Below, one piece after another: positions 56,654 to 64,000 of a stretch of DNA of 64,000 nucleotides. Both the position numbers and the translations under genes were made by a program. The DNA is from Siphonodentalium dalli (taxonomy: Eukaryota > Mollusca > Scaphopoda > Gadilida > Siphonodentaliidae): NCBI GenBank assembly GCA_032622095.1, contig CP136061.1, positions 118,060,754-118,124,753 of the forward strand, written 5' to 3'. Every line of letters begins with the position of its first letter. Position 1 is the stretch's first letter. The notes under the pieces are model-generated. The model did no database searches, had not been told where the DNA came from, and was given only the letters and a program-made list of their open reading frames with translations.

Positions 56654-57261
56654 GACGGCTGCATCTATCATAATAAAGTCCAGGGGCGTAGGAAAAGGAG
56701 GGGCCGCAGGGGCCTTGGATCATGCAATACAAAGTGTGGGTGGGCCTCCCCCCCCAAACATAAAACAAGTAGGCTATCGTATTGATACTTATATGCTTAA
56801 GGTAGCCTATGTCTGTGCCACCATGCAGCTTCTTATACACTTATCATCTAACAACCAGTGTTCTGACAGGGTTTCCATGCAAGACTCTCCATTTGTACAC
56901 ACACACGCGATCTCCATACTATTTTTGTACAGCAGGTGAAAAACTAAATACCTTATTTCCCCTCAATGGTTTACTTAACGTAAATGCTATCACAGATGCA
57001 ACGAAATGCGATCTGAGGGTTTGAAATTCAGAAAATTTTCCAAGTGGAGGTCACTCAGACCCCCACATATGAGAGCGGACACCCCTCTCGTGCTCTCCAC
57101 ACCTCCAGCCTGGCCCCTCCAATACAAACTTCTTTCCTACAACCAAAAAGCTTGCAATCGATTTTAATTGTTTCCTAAATAATTCCCCATTAATTTCTTA
57201 TCCCATTTAAACAAATTTAACAGACGTTAACTACTTTTAAACTTTGGCGATGTATAACAAC

Positions 57262-57405
57262 AATACCCATACAGTTTGATAAGATACTAGGTTTATTTAG
57301 CTCGTATGATTCAGCAAATGGGGAACCTCGCTAAAGCTCGGCCCCCATTTGCTGAATCATACTCGCGAAAATAAACCTTATATCTCGTCAAACTATATGG
57401 ATATT
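57262..57405. mobile_element. Small palindromic element nested in the 56318 element
   Basis: AATACCCATACAGTTTGA and TCAAACTATATGGATATT outer arms, GATTCAGCAAATGGGG / CCCCATTTGCTGAATC inner arms. Confidence 0.65.
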
Positions 57406-57563
57406 CTATATTTATTCTCTGATTAGCTTTGCCAAACACTTCCGAAATTTACAGAAAAAATAACGGTCTACTTTTTTCTTAACATCATCAGTTTGACCTA
57501 CCAGCATCATAGCAATACAGCAGGACCCACTAGCGTCATAGAAATTCAGCAAGACCATCCAAG

Positions 57564-57924
57564 CAACCTTGCACCTCTGTACTCAATCACACCTACCCCA
57601 TGATTATCCCCACAGCATAAATCGCGAGATACCCGGCTTACGATATTCAACGTTCTACATGTTCCATCTAACGATACTTAAAATGACATCGAAACCAACA
57701 GATGCTACTTAAGGAATCCCGCTCTCCCGATGATTCTGCGATCAAGTTCCACTTCTTTTTAGTTTAACATGCCCGCCAGGTGCTTAATAAAACTCAGTCA
57801 CGTGGGTAGAAATAAATTAGATAGATTTTATTTTTGAAGAAACAGACTTGAGATTTTGATAAGAGGGTGCTCTGGAATATTCTTACCCCGTTGGATTGCG
57901 TCGCCGTTTGGCTCTCATTTTATC
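57564..57924 (+). promoter_or_regulatory. Upstream region of the calponin-like exon
   Basis: Unique-looking sequence between a TIR element and the ATG. It contains an E-box (CACGTG, about 57799), a GATA motif (GATAAG, about 57859) and an AT-rich block (57810-57835). No canonical TATA box or CArG box was seen. Promoter assignment is by position only. Confidence 0.3.
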
Positions 57925-57978
57925 ATGGCTATGTACAGGGCCGCGAAATCGGGCATCGCGAAGGACGCTCAAATTAAG
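57925..57978 (+). CDS. First coding exon of a calponin/transgelin (myophilin-like) protein
   Basis: ATG followed by 18 codons, MAMYRAAKSGIAKDAQIK, ending at a strong donor AAG|GTGAGT. Proteins of the calponin/transgelin/myophilin family (actin-binding, single calponin-homology domain) commonly begin with a short basic peptide of the type 'RAAKSG.A.EAQ.KI' before 'SKYD', and first introns after this peptide are common. This is recognition of a short motif only; no CH-domain exon was found up to 64000, so the rest should lie beyond the window. A second ATG (codon 3) could also initiate. The base composition around the exon is less AT-rich than its surroundings. Confidence 0.5.
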
Positions 57979-58012
57979 GTGAGTTTCATTATATATCCAC
58001 GTACAAATAACT

Positions 58013-58497
58013 TAAAGATCCGCAGTCTGGTTTAACAGCAAATAATTAAAGATACTCAATCCGATTCGATGGTCGCCATATCATCATATTCCAACAACAA
58101 CAAAATATTTTGAAATGCCGCTTCAGTTATCAGAATCGATTAATTGCCCAAAAATAATGCTAACCACAGTCAACTATAGTATAAAATTGCACAAAACCTG
58201 TTATTTATCAACACTTTGTTCAACGAAATTTTACCGGTTTGTCAAATATCTGACACAAAAAACCACTTGATTTTAGAGTTATCCATCTTCACCCGCAATT
58301 TTGTCCGAGACCGTCTTCTCGTCGACTTTTACTGGGCCACAGAAAAAAATTAGTGGTGGTGAAAAATAATAGATTCCAAAAATCGATATCGGATCACTCT
58401 GAGCTTTGATTCGAGTCGAATAAAATATTTTTTACCCCTAAAGCCGAGAAAATAGTAATTTGCGAGAGTTAATTCGGATTATGCATTCTTTAAAGAT
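58013..58497. repeat. Family E dispersed repeat in the calponin-like first intron
   Basis: Begins TTAAAGATCCGCAGTCTGG. The same start recurs in direct orientation at 58492 (TTTAAAGATCCACAGTCTG), suggesting a second tandem copy or an LTR-like arrangement. Confidence 0.55.
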
Positions 58498-59568
58498 CCA
58501 CAGTCTGATTTTTGATACCCAAATAATTCAAAATTTTACCTCAGCCAATGTTCCGCATACCAGATAAAAGAGGGTGAAAAATGCTTGAAATCATTCGTAT
58601 CTCACAGGCATCGCGAAAATCCACCAAATTCTCCATAAGTAATACGCCGAAAACAACAATAAAAGCTAATTTTGTTTAGAACGCTCTTACATTTGGGCGA
58701 CAGAAGCGTAAACGCTCTTTATAATAGACGATCGTTGGAATTTTTGCTAGGCTGACAACAGTTAAAAACGTGTTAAAACTTCATTTTTTTAAAGTCGATA
58801 TCTGGCCACCAAACCACCATATTAAGGGACTCACGGGTCCGATCTAATTTGCCCTTGTATAACAAAAAACGTACGGATGGTGGTTTTGCGGTGGCAGAGC
58901 ATCTTTAAAATCAGGAACGTTATTTACATAAGGATATCGTATTAGGTTGCTATAAAACACTTCAAAATTCCAGGATTCGACCCACCACAACGGCCCCAAT
59001 TGAAAATATTTCCATCTTATATTATATATGCTTTTACTCGGGGGAATCCAGTTGCATATCATGTTTGGTTCGTTGATTATATCACCGTTCCTTTCAATTT
59101 TATGCGCTACCAGCGTAAACCTGTTTAATATGATAGGCCCTAATAAAATCTTAGATCTGATCTTTATAGCTTGAGATTGGACCTCCGACTGCTTGCATCG
59201 CGAACATTGTTAACCTTTTTAAAGAGTACAATAGCGTTTTTTTAAGATCTTTCCCCCCCCCGAAGAAGTTATTTTAAAGAGCGTTTACCCTCGAATTAGT
59301 GATTTTAAAGAGCGTTTTTTTAAATAGCGTTTCATTCGTTAGTTTTAACTTATCGCATATATTCGCCCCAAATTGTACCTGCATACGTAAAACTTTCGTT
59401 CTTTAATGAATTTCCACATCACTTATATACATATACTGATATACATTGGGGTTGTATATTATTGATTTGGAGGGATGTTCAGGAAAAATACGCAGACGAC
59501 AGACAGACGAAGAGATAATACAATTGAAAACGAATTCTTATTCATTGACGGGAAAATGTTCTGATAAT
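58498..59568. other. First intron of the calponin-like gene, no exon seen
   Basis: AT-rich with three AACGCTCTTTA-type strings. No open frame resembling a calponin-homology exon. Confidence 0.4.
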
Positions 59569-61292
59569 AGACACCTTTCGCATAATGGACGACGACAGAT
59601 AATTATAACGAATAGGGACTACATATACGTCACTATAATTTGTGTTCTTTCTATTCGTTGTCGTTTTCCCTATCCGCGGTTGCGATTACGGTTTTGGATT
59701 ATCAACAGAACTCACAAACACATCATATATAGTAATAAGTTCGCGATCATTTCTCAGCTCCTCAATGTGGGAGATGACTCTGAGATTATGTCCTTAATTA
59801 AATTGTGTCGCCATGATTGTGGCCTTAATATTTATCTATTAGTGCACGACAATCATGGCATTCGTCGTCGTGAAACACGAGAATCTTGCGAAACACAAAG
59901 CGCTAAGCTATGACTCGATAACAGCATTATGAGTACCAAATAATCACGGCACATAGAACCATAACCCCCTTACTGTCTATCAAACGAACTCGTATAGTCG
60001 TCAATTCTGCGAAAAGGATTTAGGACCGTCCGAAAAAGAAAATAATTCGACTACAAATAGCTATTCGTAATAATTATCTATTGCCATTCGTTATGGACAC
60101 CTTTAGCACACTAAACTAAACTGATAAATAATTACGAATAGGGTACTACGGCTCTTGAATTTGTGTTATTTTTTATCAGTTGTCGTTTTTTCAATATCGT
60201 AGTTACGATTATGGTTTCCAGAAGCCAATTACGCGAGCTTTGCAAGCAATCATCGAACCTACCACTGTCTATGACTTGATAACAACATAACTAAGAACAA
60301 AAATAAGTGATAAGAAGTTTGAACGGCCGGCACTACATGTACATGTATGGTTTCTCACAAACTGACTCACGCAGTCATTTCTGCGAAATGGTTTTGGACT
60401 GTCCGAATATTTTACGACTACTGTTAGCTATTCGTAATTCTTATCAGTAGTCGTCCATTGTGCGACTACTATTAACTATTCGTAATTATTATCAGTAGTC
60501 GTTCATTGTGCGACTACTATTATCTATTAGTAATTATTATCAGTAGTCGTTCATTGTGCGACTACTATTAATATCTATTCGCATTTAGTATCAGTAGTCG
60601 TTCATTGTGCGCCTACTATTATCTAATTTATCTATTCGCTATTTGTATCAGTAGTCGTTCATTGTGCGACTACTATTATTTATTCGTAATTAGTATCAGT
60701 AGTCGTTCATTGTGCGACTACTATTAATATCTATTTGCAATTATTATCAGTAATCGTTCATTGGGCGCCTACTATTATCTATTCGCAATTATTATCAGTA
60801 GTCCTTCATTGTGCGACTACTATATAATACTAATATCTATTCGCAATTGTTATCAGTAGTCCTTCATTGTGCGACTACTATAATACTAATATATATTCGC
60901 AATTATTATCAGTAGTCGTTCGTTGTGCGACTACTATTATCTATTCGCAATTATTATCAGTAGTATTTCATTGTGCGACTACTATAATACTAATATCTAT
61001 TCGCAATTGTTATCAGTAGTCCTTCATTGTGCGACTACTATAATACTAATATATATTCGCAATTATTATCAGTAGTCGTTCATTGTATTACTACTATTAT
61101 CTACTCGTAATTATTATCAGTAGTCGTTCATTGTGCGCCTACTATTATCTATTCGCAATTATTATCATTAGTCGTTCATTGTGTGACTACTATTAGCTAT
61201 TCGTAATTCTTATCTGTGGTCGTTGATTGTGTGACTACACTATTAGCTATTCGTAAGTCTTATCAATAATAGTTCATTGTGCGAAAGGTGCT
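59569..61292. mobile_element. TIR element pair containing an expanded hairpin satellite
   Basis: AGACACCTTTCGCATAATGG at left and CATTGTGCGAAAGGTGCT at right are inverted. A second left-type end (GGACACCTTTAGCACACT) occurs at 60097 in direct orientation, so two related copies lie in tandem; the right one holds the satellite. Confidence 0.65.
60415..61285. repeat. Hairpin satellite, ~50-bp unit, about 17 copies
   Basis: Each unit has AGTAGTCG TTCATTGTG CGACTACT, a perfect 8-bp stem with a 9-base loop, then TATTATCTATTCGCAATTAT. Unit lengths vary from about 45 to 57 bp. Confidence 0.88.
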
Positions 61293-61454
61293 AATTGTGT
61301 TCAACAAACGGCCGTCGTGTGATATCAATTTTAAAACGAACTGATAGAACATTCAGAAACAAAGACACATCAAACTTGCTTATAACCTACACATAGTGTC
61401 ACGGAACATTGTTTCCACAAGCATGTTAATTGCACTCATAATTGTTTCCTAGTA

Positions 61455-61690
61455 GGCATTTAATGAACCAAATGGGGAACCCAAATGAACTGTTTGGTTC
61501 CATGTCCTGGTTCTATACGGGGGTACCAGATAGAGAACCAAAGCACATTGGTTCTACCATCAGGACTCAAATTAGAAACAGATTTGGTTCCATGATGTGG
61601 AACCAGCATGTCTGTTTTATACTTTATATAGTTCTAAAAAATTGGGTAATCGAACCAGTTTTGGTTCCCCGGGGAACCAAATTTTCTCTG
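61455..61690. repeat. GGTTCC-rich repeat with 20-bp palindrome
   Basis: Many GGTTC/GAACC strings and the perfect palindrome TTGGTTCCCCGGGGAACCAA (61662-61681). Confidence 0.5.
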
Positions 61691-63952
61691 TGTGTATTTC
61701 CAATATATAATCTCTGTACATGTAATTTACAATGTATTCACCCCCTGCCTGTGGGATTGAAATGTAAATATTGTTTAAACCAATATTGCCATTTGACAGT
61801 TATCTCCCCCATTCCATTCCGTTGCGGCCTGCATCTGTTCCGGAGTCATCTGATAATAACCCGATACACCTAACGTTTTCTTAACAGCATGCATCCAAAC
61901 ATGTAATCTGTGATGTTTCATTTATCGTTTCGGATATGTATTCAAACCAAACTATTGAAAGGAGAAAATGGTTCACCATGGTAACTTAAATCACGTGGAG
62001 AATGATAACTTCATATCTTCATATGCTATAACACATTACTTAGATAACGGTATACATGGTGCATAAGTCAATCGCGGTGGTGGTCTTAATTCTATCACGG
62101 CTTTGAGATATGTGAACATGTGTAGATGATGTGCTAACACGAACATGAATGTACATGAGCCGGCCGCTGTCCGGGCAAGTTGATATAAGTTACGAATAGC
62201 GCTTGAACATGTAGTCGTCCATCGACATGTGAAAATGAACAATGTTCCCCATGTCTCATATCCTGTAAATACAAATATTTTGTTTTCAATGCCCAAATAC
62301 CTCAACACAGTCATTTCCAATACATCTTATAGAGCAATTTCTTTACAACCTTATTTTATACTGAAGAAAAAAAATTGGCATTTTCAAATTGAAAACGATG
62401 TTGAAATTATTCCAATATTTTTATTTTTCGACATTTTTTTTAGTGTACATGGAATTTTTGCGACATCTTAACCCTTCCATGACTGGAGCTTCCTGAAATA
62501 TTGCGAAAACCCTGTGTCAATGCATTCTCTTATTTATGCGAGTCTCCCATATGGAGCATCGCGTATAAAAGATAATGCCTTGGCCTATATAACAATAGTT
62601 ACCTTGATATTATAAGCCAGAGCATTCTCTTCAGTATATATGCACGACTCTCTATATGGGAGACTCACATACATGTATATAAGAGAAATCACTGACACAG
62701 GATATTTAATGCTGCACCAGCGCAAATCCCATAATATACTGTAGTGACCCTTGCAGCGTGAATGTATATCTTGTCATATATGTATTACTTTTTGAGAATG
62801 GTTGGTGTCAGTTCTCCAGTTAGAAATCTTATAGTTGAGATTGGTCGGAAAATTCTGACCCGGACAATGGGTTCCAAAGTTTGATATCTGATTTATTCCG
62901 GAATGCAATAGGAAGTTGAAAATTCGATTTTGAACGCCCCTGAACTCTGGAACCACCCCTCTTCGTGTGCATGATCAATGCGATGATCGATGCAGACCGG
63001 CATGGTCAACAGTGATATAGCAATGGGTTACGAGACACAAGTGTATCCACTTTTTAGCTAGTAATTTTCTGTAAATGCGACAGCAGCAGCCCTGTCAGAT
63101 AAAAAACCCTGTTAATTATATAAAGGAGGCTCACGTTATTTTGGGAGGAGGGGTGGTATATACCCCTGTATATACACAACCTTGTAGATGTAGATAAATA
63201 GACGCTATACTAGTAATGTCTAGTATGAATACTTTATTGATATACTCTGGAAAAAAAACTTGCTGAATGCATAAACAATCAGCATGTTTTTTTAATTTTG
63301 CCACGCAAAAGTGTGACAAACGCTCTTTATTTTTACCACCTCTTGAAGACAACAACAACGAACGCTCATTAATTATTGTTCCACGCAAGCGAAAATGGTT
63401 CTTAATTTATCTTTAGGTCTAAAAACAAACGTAGTAATTTAGGTATCCTATATCTCTGTTCACGTTCTGGTGACAAAAACTGTTCAAAAACATTTGATAT
63501 ACTATCAAAACACGGGTTTATACTTATCAAAGAAATATATCAAGTGCCCGTAGTCAAGTTTATATGCACATGTGTGATATTAAACGCACGCCCCTTTATT
63601 GACACCTTATGATGACTCGACTAACAATTAACGCTCTTCACTATTGGTCCATACGAGATTTCTGGGTTAAAAATGGATTTGTACCAGGTTATATGATCTT
63701 ATATTCAAAGCTGATCCCCCGGGGCCACAGGTGTTTCGTATATCGTGGCGGAATATATTTTCATGACACAGATCATGAACAGAATTGTTTGATACAAACA
63801 GACCATAATCGAAATGGCTGTTTGTGTCGTTTTGCAAACATCAGCGCATCAATTGTGAAAACGTGTTTAAATTGGCCCTATATTATGTATATGTACGGTC
63901 TTGAATAATTCACACATAACTGTTTTTTATTTCTCATGTCGCTCGGACCACA
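61691..63952. other. No gene seen apart from a family C element
   Basis: The 99-codon ORF at 63609-63908 shows no domain or homology pattern I recognise. Confidence 0.4.
62472..62735. mobile_element. Family C MITE, right end decayed
   Basis: TTAA|CCCTTCCATGACTGGAGC at left. Two diverged hairpins (62520-62580, 62612-62690); no TTAA at right. Confidence 0.7.
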
Positions 63953-64000
63953 GACCCCTGGGGAAAACAACTAAATAAGTTTAGTAAGTTTCCCCAGGGG
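63953..64000. repeat. Inverted repeat cut by the window edge
   Basis: CCCCTGGGGAAAAC at left and GTTTCCCCAGGGG at the last bases of the window; probably a small palindromic element. Confidence 0.5.

Larger units (their letters stand above)
56318..57557. mobile_element. 1.24-kb TIR element upstream of the calponin-like exon
   Basis: About 75-bp inverted arms: TGGTCCTGCTAATTTGCTAT..GATGCTGGTAGGGCAAACTGA at left and the mirror ending CAGCAAGACCA at right. Each arm contains two copies of GGTCYTGCTRAATTGCTATG. No clear target duplication seen. Confidence 0.7.

Noticed and set aside
59446-59913. 155-codon ORF as a protein-coding gene
   Set aside because: Crosses the left end of a TIR element and contains low-complexity repeat sequence; no domain.
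60415-61285. CRISPR-like array (regular repeats with hairpins)
   Set aside because: The DNA is eukaryotic, the 'spacers' are themselves repeats of one sequence, and there are no cas genes.
63609-63908. 99-codon plus-strand ORF as a gene
   Set aside because: No recognisable motif, no splice context; composition like surrounding AT-rich DNA.

Overview
This is a window of AT-rich animal nuclear DNA, most likely from a bivalve mollusc. Three things point there: spliced genes with long introns, a very high load of palindromic mini-transposons, and elements built around ~160-bp tandem cores like the bivalve 'pearl' elements. The species assignment is inference; no marker gene fixes it.

The one substantial gene is on the minus strand. 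Ten coding exons run from 43122 down to 17566 and splice in frame into 586 codons. The protein has an acidic N-terminus (DSDEYDYVSDEE), a Gly/Pro linker, a Sec23/24-like zinc finger (CxxC-x16-CxxC) and a von Willebrand factor A (VWA) domain with a complete MIDAS metal site (DxSxS, T, D). This matches the N-terminal two thirds of circularly permuted Ras protein 1 (cpRAS1). The exons that should carry the permuted GTPase domain were not found and probably lie left of position 1. A second gene starts at 57925 on the plus strand: a short first coding exon resembling calponin/transgelin/myophilin proteins, with the rest beyond the right edge.

Layout. 1-17.4 kb: repeats only (TA-flanked hairpin MITEs, two rolling-circle-like families, a LINE 3' fragment, a hAT-like element nested in another repeat). 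17.4-43.2 kb: the cpRAS1-like gene, whose introns are packed with the same families, a tRNA-derived SINE and two minisatellites. 43.4-46.3 kb: a three-level nest of transposons, including a hAT with a broken BED zinc-finger ORF. 47.2-48.4 kb: a TIR element with a short basic ORF. 53.6-56.0 kb: a 2.4-kb, almost perfectly palindromic element. 56.3-57.6 kb: another TIR element just upstream of the calponin-like exon. 59.6-61.3 kb: tandem repeat elements containing a hairpin-forming satellite. The right end has no recognisable gene.

Points worth a second look: (1) the cpRAS1-like gene shows three local duplications of splicing units: a full first coding exon with a stop codon, an intron-exon junction of exon 7, and the 3' end of exon 10; (2) three repeat families of different sequence share one architecture (a 13-bp mini-hairpin near the 5' end, ~160-bp tandem cores, a GACGGACG-rich stretch, a 3' hairpin that in two families matches the 5' subterminal sequence); (3) several transposon nests can be ordered in time from intact target-site duplications.
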